A DNA stretch of 64,000 nucleotides from JBEKTW01 sp049515655. Lineage in GTDB: Bacteria; Bacteroidota; Ignavibacteria; UBA10030; SZUA-254. The position numbers were made by a program, and so were the translations under genes. Below are positions 8,866-18,582 of this stretch, piece by piece (position 1 is the stretch's first letter; every line of letters starts with the position of its first letter). The stretch is taken from NCBI GenBank assembly GCA_049515655.1, contig JBEKTW010000001.1:386509-450508 (forward strand), in the 5' to 3' direction. The notes under the pieces are model-generated. The model made no database searches, was not told the origin of the DNA, and saw nothing but the letters and a program-made list of their open reading frames with translations.

Positions 8866-9770
8866 ACGTCACTGTCGATAAAAGCGCGGGCTTTTGTTGG
8901 GGGGTCGTGCGGACGGTCGATATCGCCGAATCGGAATTGAAATCCCTGAAGCAGGGGCAGGAGTTGTATTGCCTCGGTGATATCATTCATAATCCGATGG
9001 AAATCAAGCGGCTCGAAGACGAGGGCCTGAAGACAATTACTCATGCCGACCTTTCGAAGATTAAGAACGGCAAGGTGTTGATACGCGCACACGGTGAACC
9101 CCCGGAAACCTACGCGTGGGCCCGGGAACTGGGTATCGAGCTGATCGATGCGACGTGCCCGGTGGTGTGGAAAGTACAGCAGCGCATCAAGAAATTCTAC
9201 GACCAGGGCTTTCAGGTTGTGATCTACGGAAAAAGGGACCATGCGGAAGTTATTGGATTGGTCGGCCAAACGAACGGCGAAGCAATCGTCATTAAGTCGT
9301 TGGAGGAAATCAGCAAGGTTGATTTGACTCGCAAGACCGTGCTCTTCTCCCAGACAACGATGGATAAAGAGACGTTTTACAAGTTGCGGGACGAGTTCAA
9401 AAAGCAGATCAATGAGCTCATCGTCGACTCCTTCGACAAGGAAGCACAGGATTTTCACGCAAAAGACACTATTTGTGGACAGGTTTTCGGACGCGACAAG
9501 AAGCTGAGAGATTTCGCGGGTCAGAATGATATCATGATTTTCGTTGCAGGCAAGAATAGTTCGAACGGCAAAGTTCTGTATCATATTTGCCAGGAAGCCA
9601 ATCCACGAACGTATTTCGTAGAGGTTGAATCCGAATTACGGCCTGAGTGGTTTGAGGGCATTGAAACGGTGGGCATCAGCGGGGCCACCTCAACTCCCCA
9701 ATGGCTAATGGAACGGGTAAAGGTCAAGATCGAGGAGATGTTCTCCGTCCTGCAGCCGGCGCCCATGTAA
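8862..9770 (+). CDS. ispH: 4-hydroxy-3-methylbut-2-enyl diphosphate reductase
   Basis: A 302-residue iron-sulfur enzyme catalysing the last MEP-pathway step, HMBPP to IPP and DMAPP. The three cluster cysteines are recognisable in GFCWGV (about residue 12), IDATCPVV (about 100) and DTICGQV (about 206). RAHGEPPE and SGATSTPQWL are family signatures. The TTG start overlaps the cmk stop. A cmk-ispH-rpsA order is common in several bacterial groups, which supports the calls. Confidence 0.94.
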   Translation: MNVTVDKSAGFCWGVVRTVDIAESELKSLKQGQELYCLGDIIHNPMEIKRLEDEGLKTITHADLSKIKNGKVLIRAHGEPPETYAWARELGIELIDATCPVVWKVQQRIKKFYDQGFQVVIYGKRDHAEVIGLVGQTNGEAIVIKSLEEISKVDLTRKTVLFSQTTMDKETFYKLRDEFKKQINELIVDSFDKEAQDFHAKDTICGQVFGRDKKLRDFAGQNDIMIFVAGKNSSNGKVLYHICQEANPRTYFVEVESELRPEWFEGIETVGISGATSTPQWLMERVKVKIEEMFSVLQPAPM

Positions 9771-9918
9771 GAATTTGTACCAAGTCATCCTAATTAACAT
9801 TCTCACAATAAACATATCCTCATCGGTGTCCGGCGCGTTGATGACTTGCGCGCGGTGACGATGATGGATACCTGAGAACGATCAATGAGCCAGATGGTTC
9901 TCTTTAGAAGGAGTATGA

Positions 9919-11802
9919 ATGGCTGAAGAGCAAAAAGAAGCACCGTACCAGGAAATACCGACACAGACACTGGAAGGCACAACCCGTCGAAGGACGAACC
10001 TTTCCACCCCGAAGAATTCTCCCGCGCCAAAAATGAATGGTGGAAGGAGACGTGCGATCGCTGAGATCGAGGAACACGAATATTCGAGCCAGGAGTATCA
10101 GGAGCTCTCAAAGCTCTACGACCAGACATTCGGAAGCGTCCAAGAGGGACAAATCGTCAAGGGGAGAGTGGTCTCCATCAATGACCACGGCGTTTCGATC
10201 GATATTGGATTCAAATCGGAAGGCATCGTCCCGCTCACCGAATTTCCGAACATTGATGAACTCAAACCGGGAGATGAAGTCGAGGTATTTCTTGAGAATG
10301 TCGAAAGCAAGGATGGTCAGCTTATCCTCTCACGCAAGCGGGCGGACTATATGCGCATCTGGGAACGCATAACGAAAGCGCATGAAACGGGTGAAGTTCT
10401 CCAGGGGAAAATCACCCGCCGCATCAAAGGCGGCTTGGTTGTCGACCTGATGGGACTCGATGCGTTTCTTCCGGGCTCGCAAATCGATATTCGACCGGTT
10501 CGCGATTTCGACCTCTTCCTCTCCAAAACGATGGATTTCCGCGTCGTAAAAGTGAATACTCCCAATGAAAATGTTGTCGTGAGTCACAAAGTACTGATCG
10601 AAGAAGAGATCGCAGACCAGCGCAACGCGATTCTTTCACAGCTTGAAAAGGGACAAGTTCTCGAAGGCAGCGTGAAGGCGATTACCGACTTCGGTGTGTT
10701 CATCGACCTCGGCGGCGTCGACGGTCTTATCCACATCACGGACCTCTCATGGGGCCGTGTGAATCACCCGTCCGAAATCGTTAAGCTTGACCAGAAGATC
10801 AACGTCGTTGTGCTTGATTTTGACGAGACCAAGAAACGCATCTCCCTTGGCTTGAAGCAATTACAGCCGCATCCATGGGAAAATATCGAAACGAAATATC
10901 CCGTCGGGACGAAAGTGCTCGGCAAGGTCGTTTCGATGGCGGACTACGGAGCCTTCATCGAGATTGAAAAAGGTATTGAAGGTCTCATTCATATTTCTGA
11001 AATGAGCTGGACGCAGCACGTCAAGCATCCATCACAAATCGTCTCCATGGGTCAGATGGTGGACGCTATCATCCTGAGCATGGACAAGGATAACAAGAAA
11101 ATCTCTCTTGGCATGAAGCAGCTCGAACCCGACCCGTGGCTCAACCTGCTCCAGAAATATCCTGTCAGTTCAAAACACACCGGTATCGTCCGGAATCTGA
11201 CAAACTTCGGCGTTTTCGTCGAGCTCGAAGAGGGATTTGACGGACTCATCCACATCTCCGATCTGTCATGGACAAAAAAGATTCGCCACCCGGCGGAGAT
11301 CGTGAAGAAGGGTGAGAAGATTGACGTGGTGATTCTCGGCATCGATGTCGAACAGCGAAGGATTTCTCTCGGCCATAAACAGGTCAGGGATAATCCGTGG
11401 GATTCCTTCGAGCAGGCCTATAAGGTCGGTACTGAAACGGAGGGCAAAGTGGTCCGTATCATTGAAAAAGGCCTGATCGCTGAATTACCGCTGGGTGTCG
11501 ACGGCTTCGTGCCCGCCTCACAGCTTTCCACGATTCCTGTCAAGAAAATTGCCGATGCGTTCCATGTCGGCGATTCGCTCAACATGAAGGTGATCGAGTT
11601 TGACAAGGAGAGCAAGAAGATCGTCCTTTCAGTTATTGATTACCTGAAAGGCAAGGAGCAGAAACTGATCGACGACTATGTGAAAAAGCACAAGTTGTTG
11701 CCGATGACGCTGAAGGATGTAGCGGTCGTTGAGGGCAAGTCCATTGAACTTCCACCGGACCTTCTGAACGAACAGCCGCCTCCACCAGAGTACTTGCTGT
11801 AA
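9919..11802 (+). CDS. rpsA: 30S ribosomal protein S1
   Basis: A 627-residue protein with six S1 RNA-binding domains starting at about residues 77, 158, 245, 330, 417 and 503. Domains three to five show the strong consensus DFGVFIDLGGVDGLIH. The first 65 residues are a low-complexity charged extension. S1 binds mRNA leader regions on the small ribosomal subunit. GAAGGAG stands 6 bp before the ATG. The gene follows ispH after a 148 bp gap and is closed by the hairpin at 11831-11860. Confidence 0.95.
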   Translation: MAEEQKEAPYQEIPTQTLEGTTRRRTNLSTPKNSPAPKMNGGRRRAIAEIEEHEYSSQEYQELSKLYDQTFGSVQEGQIVKGRVVSINDHGVSIDIGFKSEGIVPLTEFPNIDELKPGDEVEVFLENVESKDGQLILSRKRADYMRIWERITKAHETGEVLQGKITRRIKGGLVVDLMGLDAFLPGSQIDIRPVRDFDLFLSKTMDFRVVKVNTPNENVVVSHKVLIEEEIADQRNAILSQLEKGQVLEGSVKAITDFGVFIDLGGVDGLIHITDLSWGRVNHPSEIVKLDQKINVVVLDFDETKKRISLGLKQLQPHPWENIETKYPVGTKVLGKVVSMADYGAFIEIEKGIEGLIHISEMSWTQHVKHPSQIVSMGQMVDAIILSMDKDNKKISLGMKQLEPDPWLNLLQKYPVSSKHTGIVRNLTNFGVFVELEEGFDGLIHISDLSWTKKIRHPAEIVKKGEKIDVVILGIDVEQRRISLGHKQVRDNPWDSFEQAYKVGTETEGKVVRIIEKGLIAELPLGVDGFVPASQLSTIPVKKIADAFHVGDSLNMKVIEFDKESKKIVLSVIDYLKGKEQKLIDDYVKKHKLLPMTLKDVAVVEGKSIELPPDLLNEQPPPPEYLL

Positions 11803-11830
11803 ACTTCTTCCATTTTCAAAGATCTACGGT

Positions 11831-11867
11831 CAAAGAGTTGTCTTTGTGGACAACTCTTTGTATTTTG
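11831..11867 (+). terminator. hairpin after rpsA, probable terminator
   Basis: A perfect 12 bp inverted repeat (arms 11831-11842 and 11849-11860, 6-base loop) is followed by TATTTTG. It lies 28 bp after the rpsA stop and just before the mtaB ATG at 11873. The T-run is short, so termination may be partial. Confidence 0.6.
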
Positions 11868-11872
11868 ATACG

Positions 11873-13222
11873 ATGTTGAAAGTTGCTTTTCATACGCTGG
11901 GCTGCAAGGTGAACTTCGCGGAGACCTCGACGATCAGCCGGCAGTTCCTTGACCGCGGATTTGAGGTTGTCGGGGCTGGCGAGCCGTGTGATGTTTACGT
12001 CTTGAACACCTGCAGTGTCACGGAACGGGCTGACCGTGAATGTCGTCAGATCATCCGTCGGGTGCTTCGCCATTCTCCCCATGCATACGTCATTGCCACC
12101 GGCTGCTACGCGCAGCTACAGCCCGATGAAATCGCTTCCATTGAAGGCGTCGACCTGCTTCTCGGTGCGAAAGAGAAATTCCGCGTGTTCGATGTTGAGC
12201 AGAACTTCGCCAAGAGAGGATTACCCCAAACGTTCGTTTCCTGCATCGATGAAACGCTGGAGTTTGAACCGGCATGCTCGGGGGAAAACGACGGCCGCAC
12301 ACGCGCCTTTCTGAAGATTCAGGATGGATGTGATTACGGTTGCGCTTTCTGCACCATCCCGCTTGCACGCGGGGCCAGCCGCAGCCAATCATTCGGCACA
12401 GTCCTCCAGCAGGCACGGGTGCTCGCGGATCGGGGGTACAGAGAGATCGTTCTCACGGGCGTGAACGTCGGAGATTACGGGAGAATGATCGGAACCAACC
12501 TCCTGAAGCTCCTGGAAGCGCTTGACACGGTTGACGGCATCCAACGTATTCGGATCAGCTCCATCGAGCCGAACTTGTTAACCACGGAGATGGTCGATTT
12601 CATCATGCGCTCCGATAAAATCTGTCATCACTTTCACATCCCTTTGCAGAGTGGGAGTGACACGATGTTGAAACGCATGCGCCGGAGATATCTCACCGGG
12701 GATTACAGAGAGATCGTGGAGTACGTGAAGCGGCGGGATCCCGGCGCAGGTATTGGGGTTGATGTCATTGTTGGATTCCCCGGCGAAACCGACGCATTGT
12801 TTGACGAAACACATTTGATGCTGGCCGATCTACCGGTATCCTATCTCCACGTCTTCACATATTCTGAACGCCCGAATACATACGCAGTTGCACTTCCGGG
12901 AAAGGTTGAACCGAAAGTCCGCACTGAACGAAGCGAAATGCTGCGGATTCTCAGTCAGAAAAAACGCCGTGCGTTCTTTTCTTCCTTTGTCGGCAAAGAA
13001 CTTGAGGTACTGTTCGAAACTGTTTCAGCGAACAACCGTGTGTCAGGCTTGTCGTCGAATTACGTCCGTGTCGAAGTACAGGCGGATGAGCCGCTCTCAA
13101 ACGAGATTCGAAACGTCAGAATTGTCGGTCTGGCAGACGATCGTTGCCGGGGCGAAATAGTTACCGCCGGCCGTGAAGAGGCGATCGCGCAACCGCTTTC
13201 CTACGAGTTTGCCTTGTCATAG
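11873..13222 (+). CDS. mtaB: tRNA t6A37 methylthiotransferase
   Basis: A 449-residue radical-SAM methylthiotransferase that converts t6A37 to ms2t6A37 in tRNA. The N-terminal UPF0004 domain carries three cluster cysteines in LGCKVN, NTCSVT and GCYAQ. The radical-SAM CxxxCxxC appears as CDYGCAFC near residue 153. HIPLQSGSD and the YLHVFTYSERP segment follow, with a TRAM-like tail. The TLGCKVN start and FTYSERPNT favour the MtaB branch over MiaB. The ATG at 11873 is preferred because an upstream in-frame start at 11846 lies inside the rpsA terminator hairpin. Confidence 0.9.
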   Translation: MLKVAFHTLGCKVNFAETSTISRQFLDRGFEVVGAGEPCDVYVLNTCSVTERADRECRQIIRRVLRHSPHAYVIATGCYAQLQPDEIASIEGVDLLLGAKEKFRVFDVEQNFAKRGLPQTFVSCIDETLEFEPACSGENDGRTRAFLKIQDGCDYGCAFCTIPLARGASRSQSFGTVLQQARVLADRGYREIVLTGVNVGDYGRMIGTNLLKLLEALDTVDGIQRIRISSIEPNLLTTEMVDFIMRSDKICHHFHIPLQSGSDTMLKRMRRRYLTGDYREIVEYVKRRDPGAGIGVDVIVGFPGETDALFDETHLMLADLPVSYLHVFTYSERPNTYAVALPGKVEPKVRTERSEMLRILSQKKRRAFFSSFVGKELEVLFETVSANNRVSGLSSNYVRVEVQADEPLSNEIRNVRIVGLADDRCRGEIVTAGREEAIAQPLSYEFALS

Positions 13223-13279
13223 CGGAGGAACACGTCCTGCTTCCCAATTCATGTTGAACGAAGAACTTCTGGAACGCTT

Positions 13280-14044
13280 ATGAGATATGTCCTGCTTTGC
13301 ACCGTCATCATGTCACGGATTGCCTTTGGTCAGTCCTTCGACGTCCGTTCCGGATCTCTGCTGGCTTCTGACCGGTCGCTGTTCGCGCAGCCCTCATCGG
13401 CCACAGCTTTCGGGAGGCCGCTCGGGGTTGCGAATTTTGAATCGGTTCGCACGTCCGAGGAGAAGAGCGTCGCTCAGTCGGTGATCTATTCGCTGATATT
13501 ACCGGGCATGGGCGAACTCTACGTGGGGGACTACAGCGTCGGCAAATATTTCACGATCGCGGAGGTTTCGTTGTGGATTACGTGGACAGGTTTTCAGATG
13601 TATGGGAACTGGATTCAAACGGATTCGCGGAACTATGCTGTACAACACGCCGGCGTGATTACCGCTGGAAGGAGTGACCAGTATTTTATCGATATCGGCA
13701 ACTTTCAAAGTGTATATGCATTCAACCAGGAAATGCTGCGGGAGCGCAATCAATACCAGACCTACGACGTCAATTCATCCAGTTTCTGGAGCTGGGACAC
13801 CGATGCGAACCGCGAGCACTACCGTCAATTGCGCATCTCCAGCGATGAGACGTTTAATAACTCCCGGTATGTTATCGCGGCAGTTTTGATCAACCACCTG
13901 ACGAGCGCCATCAACGCGGCGCGCAATGCTCTTGCCCATAACAAGAACGCTGCACAATCGTCACTGCTCGATGTTCATGCCAGTCTCATCGGAGGAATCC
14001 AGCATACGAATGGGATTCTAATTACGTTTTCGCGAAATTTCTAA
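13280..14044 (+). CDS. exported protein of unknown function, DUF5683-like layout
   Basis: A 254-residue protein with a signal peptide ending near FGQS (residues 1-19). It has a hydrophobic segment SVIYSLILPGMGELYVGDY followed by a second one (FTIAEVSLWITWTGFQMYG), and a third near residue 195. The 'LPGMGELY..GK' pattern resembles the short exported/membrane proteins annotated as DUF5683 in Bacteroidota-related genomes, whose role is unknown. The match is by eye only. It lies between mtaB and truA on the same strand. Confidence 0.6.
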   Translation: MRYVLLCTVIMSRIAFGQSFDVRSGSLLASDRSLFAQPSSATAFGRPLGVANFESVRTSEEKSVAQSVIYSLILPGMGELYVGDYSVGKYFTIAEVSLWITWTGFQMYGNWIQTDSRNYAVQHAGVITAGRSDQYFIDIGNFQSVYAFNQEMLRERNQYQTYDVNSSSFWSWDTDANREHYRQLRISSDETFNNSRYVIAAVLINHLTSAINAARNALAHNKNAAQSSLLDVHASLIGGIQHTNGILITFSRNF

Positions 14045-14095
14045 CGTCGGCCTCGATCGCCGTTTGCGAACCGATGATGAAGCCAGGTTCTTCCC

Positions 14096-14848
14096 ATGCG
14101 CAATATCAAATTACTCCTCGAGTATGACGGAACCGGATACGTCGGCTGGCAACGACAAGCCTCCCGTTCCGACTCGGTTGAGGAGAACGGCAGGAGTATC
14201 CAGGGGGAAATAGAATCGGTTCTGGAGAAGATACTCCAGGAGAAAGTGAACATTGTTGGCGCCGGCAGAACCGACGCGGGCGTTCACGCGCGTGGACAGG
14301 TGGCCAACTTCCGGACCGATTCCAACCTTTCCGCGGACCAGATCAAGGGAGCGTTAAACGGTCTCCTGCCCGAAGACATCGTCGTGCATTCCGTCGAAGA
14401 AGTGGCGTTCGATTTTCACGCGCGCTACAGCGCGAAAGGGAGAGTGTATTCGTACCTGATTACTCTGAGTCCTTCCGCCATTGCCCGGAACTATTCCTGG
14501 TATGTCAAGTATTCGCTGGAGTTCGGGACCATGCAGACGGCTGCCCGGCAAATCCTCGGTACTCATGATTTCGAATCGTTCTGCAAAGCAAATTCAGATG
14601 TCGAGCACCATCTCTGCAATGTCACGCATTCGTCGTGGTCGGCACAGGTCACGACCTTGAGGTACGAGATCCAGGCGGACAGATTTCTCCACGGCATGGT
14701 TCGTGCGCTGGTTGGGACGATGGTTGATCTCGGGAGGGGATACACGTCCCCGGGGGACTTCGAAGCTATCATGGCGAAGAAAGATAGAAAGGCAGCCGGC
14801 ATGTCGGCTCCGGCGAGAGGGCTGGTGCTCGAAAGGGTCGTTTACTGA
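14096..14848 (+). CDS. truA: tRNA pseudouridine(38-40) synthase
   Basis: A 250-residue enzyme that isomerises uridines 38-40 in the tRNA anticodon arm. LLLEYDGTGYVGWQRQ opens the protein, GAGRTDAGVHARGQVA near residue 60 carries the catalytic Asp, and the C-terminal FLHGMVRALVGTMVDLGRG is the second signature. Between residues 22 and 34 there is a small insert compared with the E. coli enzyme. Start by family alignment. Confidence 0.95.
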   Translation: MRNIKLLLEYDGTGYVGWQRQASRSDSVEENGRSIQGEIESVLEKILQEKVNIVGAGRTDAGVHARGQVANFRTDSNLSADQIKGALNGLLPEDIVVHSVEEVAFDFHARYSAKGRVYSYLITLSPSAIARNYSWYVKYSLEFGTMQTAARQILGTHDFESFCKANSDVEHHLCNVTHSSWSAQVTTLRYEIQADRFLHGMVRALVGTMVDLGRGYTSPGDFEAIMAKKDRKAAGMSAPARGLVLERVVY

Positions 14849-14907
14849 CAATCGTCCTCGCCAACGGCATTCCTTTCATTGTTCGCCGCTTACGTCCGCC
14901 GGGGCGT

Positions 14908-14936
14908 TTGACAATCGTTATCCTTTATGATACATT
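14908..14936 (+). promoter_or_regulatory. sigma70-like promoter upstream of the CorC-family gene
   Basis: TTGACA (14908-14913), a 17 bp spacer and TACATT (14931-14936), 55 bp before the start at 14992. Confidence 0.45.
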
Positions 14937-14991
14937 AATTGGATGGAAAAGAATTCTTTCGAAGTTTTATAGGGGTTTTCGCTAACGTAAG

Positions 14992-16308
14992 ATGGCTGAA
15001 GTACTTGGCGACATAGTGTTTATCCTCTTTCTTGTTCTGGCGAACGGTTTTTTTGTTGCCGCCGAATTTGCCATGGTCAAGGTGCGATTATCACAGCTCG
15101 AAGAACGGATCAAACAGGGATACCGGCGGGCAGTCGTAGCAAAGCACATCGTCGAACATATTGACGCGTATCTTTCTGCTACTCAGCTTGGAATTACTCT
15201 CTCCAGTTTGGGACTCGGCTGGGTCGGCGAGCCGCTCCTGGCGGAGCTGTTGGCCGGGCCGTTTGTAGCGCTCGGGATTGTCAGCGATAAGGCGCTTCAC
15301 GCCGTTTCGTTCGCGGTTAGCTTCGGCATTTTGACTTTCCTGCTGATCATCCTTGGTGAATTAGGTCCGAAATCCTACGCGATCCGCCACCCTGAAGCCA
15401 CGTCGTATATGACGTCCCTGCCGCTGCAGCTGTTCTACCAGGTTTTCAAACCCGCCATCTGGGTCTTGAACCGTTCGGCAAACATCATGCTCCGATTTCT
15501 GGGCATTCCACTCACGCGCTCGGGTGAAATGTATCACTCGGCGGAAGAATTGGAAATCATTGTTAATGAGGGGGCAAGAAGCGGCGTCCTGAACAAAACG
15601 GAGCAGGAGCTTATTACCAGCATCTTCGAGTTTTCAACGACGACGGCCAAGGAAATCATGGTTCCACGCACCGAGATGGTTGCCCTCGATATCAACAAGC
15701 CGCGGGAACATCTCATCCGCGTCGTCACTGAAGAGGGATACTCCCGCTTGCCCGTGTTCAAAGAGTCTCTGGATAACATCGTCGGGATTATTTACACGAA
15801 AGACCTCATTAACCTGCTGGAAGATCGGGACTTGATCGTCATACAGGATATTCTCCGTCCTCCGTACTTTGTGCCGGAATCCGTCAAGATCAGCAAGCTC
15901 ATGCGCGACCTCCAGGAGCAGAAAATTCATATGGCGGTCGTGGTCGACGAATTTGGAGGTACCCAGGGACTCGTGACGATGGAGGATATTCTCGAAGAAA
16001 TCGTCGGTGAAATACATGATGAGTACGATGAGGTTTTGAAGGACGTTGAGCAATCGGCGGATGGAGCCGTGCTTGTCAACGCCCGGATCAGTATCAAGGA
16101 TTTTAACGACCGGTTCGGAGAAGTCATTCCGGAAGACGCCGAGTATGACACGCTGAGCGGATTTCTCAACAAGATCACGGGGAGAATTCCGGAAATGCAC
16201 GAGGAGATCAAGTACAATAACCTTCAATTCACGGTCGTGAAGAAAAGCCAGCGGCGCATCAGGCAGGTAAAAATGCGGAAAGTCCCTCAGTCTTCTGCCA
16301 CGTCGTAG
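14992..16308 (+). CDS. CNNM/CBS/CorC_HlyC membrane protein
   Basis: A 438-residue inner-membrane protein. Residues about 1-200 form the CNNM (DUF21) transmembrane domain, including ATQLGITLSSLGLGWVGEP and the LGELGPKSYAIRHPE signature. A tandem CBS pair follows (EIMVPRTEMVALD, then EQKIHMAVVVDEFGGTQGLVTMEDILEEIVG). The C-terminal CorC_HlyC domain starts near 350. The family is tied to Mg2+/Co2+ transport and to membrane-damage tolerance, despite the 'hemolysin' name. It marks the left border of the polysaccharide island. Confidence 0.92.
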   Translation: MAEVLGDIVFILFLVLANGFFVAAEFAMVKVRLSQLEERIKQGYRRAVVAKHIVEHIDAYLSATQLGITLSSLGLGWVGEPLLAELLAGPFVALGIVSDKALHAVSFAVSFGILTFLLIILGELGPKSYAIRHPEATSYMTSLPLQLFYQVFKPAIWVLNRSANIMLRFLGIPLTRSGEMYHSAEELEIIVNEGARSGVLNKTEQELITSIFEFSTTTAKEIMVPRTEMVALDINKPREHLIRVVTEEGYSRLPVFKESLDNIVGIIYTKDLINLLEDRDLIVIQDILRPPYFVPESVKISKLMRDLQEQKIHMAVVVDEFGGTQGLVTMEDILEEIVGEIHDEYDEVLKDVEQSADGAVLVNARISIKDFNDRFGEVIPEDAEYDTLSGFLNKITGRIPEMHEEIKYNNLQFTVVKKSQRRIRQVKMRKVPQSSATS

Positions 16309-16398
16309 CGCGGCGTGGCCCGCCGGACGCGCGTTTTCGAGTCCGACGTTATGTCTCAAAGATGAGGTTCAGGTGAGGGAGAGCGACCAGGAGATCTC

Positions 16399-17583
16399 TC
16401 ATGCCATCACACTCTCAAAAACAGCCAGCGTGTCTTTTGCGTTCTTTCTCTGATCGAACAATTTGAGTCTTTCAAACCCCCGCTCCCGCAATGTCGATTG
16501 CAGATCACCGTCCGAAAGCACCTTTTCCATGGCGGCGGATATTTCCCTGACGTCATGAGGATTAACGAGCAGGGCGGCATCGCCAACCACATCCGGAATT
16601 GCGGAAACGTTTGAGGTTATCACGGGGGTCCCGCAAGACATTGCCTCCAATGGTGGTGACCCAAATCCTTCATAAAACGACGGAAAAGCAAACAGGCTGG
16701 CAAGGCTGTATAGTGCCGGCAGATGTCTATCCTCGACATAGTCGACCATCGTTACAGATCCGTGAGTATGCAACGCTTGCAGTTGTGCGACAATGGTATC
16801 AGCATACCAGCCCATCCCTCCCGCGAGAACGAGAGAGAACTCATGCTGGATGTGTGGCGGTAACAACGAGTACGCCTCCGCTAGCCCAACGATGTTTTTC
16901 CTCGGCTCTATGGTTCCCAGATAGAGAATGAATTTAGGAGGAAGTGAATATCGTTCCCGAACTTCCGCAAGACTCTCGGGGTCGGTTACCGGATGAAACT
17001 TTTCATCGAACCATGGCCAGACGACTTTCACTTTTTCGCTCTCGACGCCGAAGAGCTTTATGAGGTCCCGCTTGGTCGTATCCGAGACCACGATGACCTT
17101 ATCGGCTAATTTCAGGGCATTCGGCACGAACAATTTTGTCCACATCCGCATCTTGGGTGTGAAGTATTCCGGATGAATGTACGCAATGAGATCATGGATC
17201 GTGACGACATACTTAAGTTTTCGGTCGGCGTTACAGAACCCGTGAATGCGCCGGGGGAGCGGAAGCCAGCGGATGCACCTGCCGAGGCGTGGAAGGAACG
17301 GCAACGCGAATGCAGGAGAGAAATACAAATCGATGGAATATGTTTGCACATACCGCGGAAGGATGAGATTCTCCCAGACTCGGTTGAGGATCATGCGTTC
17401 GTAGCCTTCGATGAGGATCTTCGTGAGATTGGGAGCCTCGAGAGTGTCGTTCGGCTTCGCGAGAAAAAGAATGTAATTGTTCTCGCGGTCTATTTTTAGA
17501 AGAGACCTGACGAGAAACTCGGCGTACTGACCGACACCCGACCTCCGGGGCTGAATGGTTCTGCCATCAATCGCAATTCGCAT
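16399..17583 (-). CDS. glycosyltransferase, GT4 family
   Basis: A 394-residue GT-B glycosyltransferase. It starts MRIAIDGRTIQPRRSGVG, typical of family members that act on cell-surface polysaccharides. The C-terminal half has YLGTIEPRKNI near residue 215 and FPSFYEGFGSPPLEAMSCG near 310, with the conserved EGFGxPxxE nucleotide-sugar contact. The sugar donor and acceptor are not readable. It is the last gene of the minus-strand run 20971-16399. Confidence 0.9.
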   Translation of the reverse strand: MRIAIDGRTIQPRRSGVGQYAEFLVRSLLKIDRENNYILFLAKPNDTLEAPNLTKILIEGYERMILNRVWENLILPRYVQTYSIDLYFSPAFALPFLPRLGRCIRWLPLPRRIHGFCNADRKLKYVVTIHDLIAYIHPEYFTPKMRMWTKLFVPNALKLADKVIVVSDTTKRDLIKLFGVESEKVKVVWPWFDEKFHPVTDPESLAEVRERYSLPPKFILYLGTIEPRKNIVGLAEAYSLLPPHIQHEFSLVLAGGMGWYADTIVAQLQALHTHGSVTMVDYVEDRHLPALYSLASLFAFPSFYEGFGSPPLEAMSCGTPVITSNVSAIPDVVGDAALLVNPHDVREISAAMEKVLSDGDLQSTLRERGFERLKLFDQRKNAKDTLAVFESVMA

Positions 17584-17684
17584 CAGAATGCTCTCGGTGT
17601 CTTTCCTCTTTCTGATAAGACAGGATGAAAGGTGAAATCTTCCATGGATGGGAAAATCAAACTCCCTCGCATTCCGCCATATTT

Positions 17685-18539
17685 CTATAGTATCGTGACA
17701 AACTCCTTGTCTTTGATTGTTTCAAATTGTCTCTCCCATGTCGCCCTGAATTTCTTCAACTGAGAGAAATTTTCCTGAAACTGCGATCCGCGCAAATTCT
17801 GGACGAAGTCTGTACTAAATTCCTTTGGGTTCACAAAAAAGGCATTGACCCCCTGCGATTCCACTGTAACGAACTTGTACTCAAATCTTTCAAATAAGGA
17901 TTTCCAGCCTGCAATCGATGCACCGTAGTACAATCGGTTCTCGCTTTGCTTGAGAAAGCCAAGATTCTCTTGATACGAAATAGTCAAACTCTTCCTGGGT
18001 CCATATGCCGAATTATACTCGACAACGCAAATCTTCGGCCTGAGTCCGGATTCGAGAAACGCCTTGGCTACATAGTAGTCGTTGCCGTCAATGTCGAGTG
18101 AGAAAACGTCCGGATCCTTGAACAGGGTGATGGCAAGGATCTGGTCCACGTTCTTTGGCGTTACCATGAGCTTCAGACATTGGACGTCAATTCCAAGACC
18201 CTGAGAGAAAAGTAGCGAGAGACGGGCAAACGCTTTTTCGTCGGCCTCGATCATCAGGCCGTTGTACTTGCGAGCGATTGCCAGCCACGACGTGTTATTT
18301 TCTGTTCCATAAGAGGAGCCAACTTCAATGAAATACCGATTAGGTCGAATGAGTTTTCGCGTAAGGAAGTCAATTATTCCATCTTCGCAGTTTTGGCTGA
18401 AACCGCAGAATTCCCAGGACAGAGGGTTAGTATCGTCGATTGTTCGGAGCGAGCTGGTCGCGGCCGCCCTTGCGAGGGCTCCATTGACACGCTGCAACGC
18501 GAGGCTAATTCTCAGGTACCGTCTGATTCTGTTCAGCAT
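17685..18539 (-). CDS. FkbM-like methyltransferase-fold protein
   Basis: A 284-residue protein without a signal peptide. FSQNCEDGIIDFL and YFIEVGSSYGTENNT near residue 90 resemble the SAM-binding start of FkbM/Methyltransf_21 enzymes; DVFSLDIDGNDYYV at about 145 replaces the usual KIDVEGAE. The glycine-rich loop is poorly kept (EVGSSYG rather than DxGAxxG), so catalysis is uncertain. GGAAAG precedes the ATG. It sits 43 bp after the next FkbM gene and is probably cotranscribed with it. Confidence 0.7.
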   Translation of the reverse strand: MLNRIRRYLRISLALQRVNGALARAAATSSLRTIDDTNPLSWEFCGFSQNCEDGIIDFLTRKLIRPNRYFIEVGSSYGTENNTSWLAIARKYNGLMIEADEKAFARLSLLFSQGLGIDVQCLKLMVTPKNVDQILAITLFKDPDVFSLDIDGNDYYVAKAFLESGLRPKICVVEYNSAYGPRKSLTISYQENLGFLKQSENRLYYGASIAGWKSLFERFEYKFVTVESQGVNAFFVNPKEFSTDFVQNLRGSQFQENFSQLKKFRATWERQFETIKDKEFVTIL

Positions 18540-18582
18540 ATGCTCTTTCCACTAGTTCTCCATTTTGAAGGGACGAAATTGA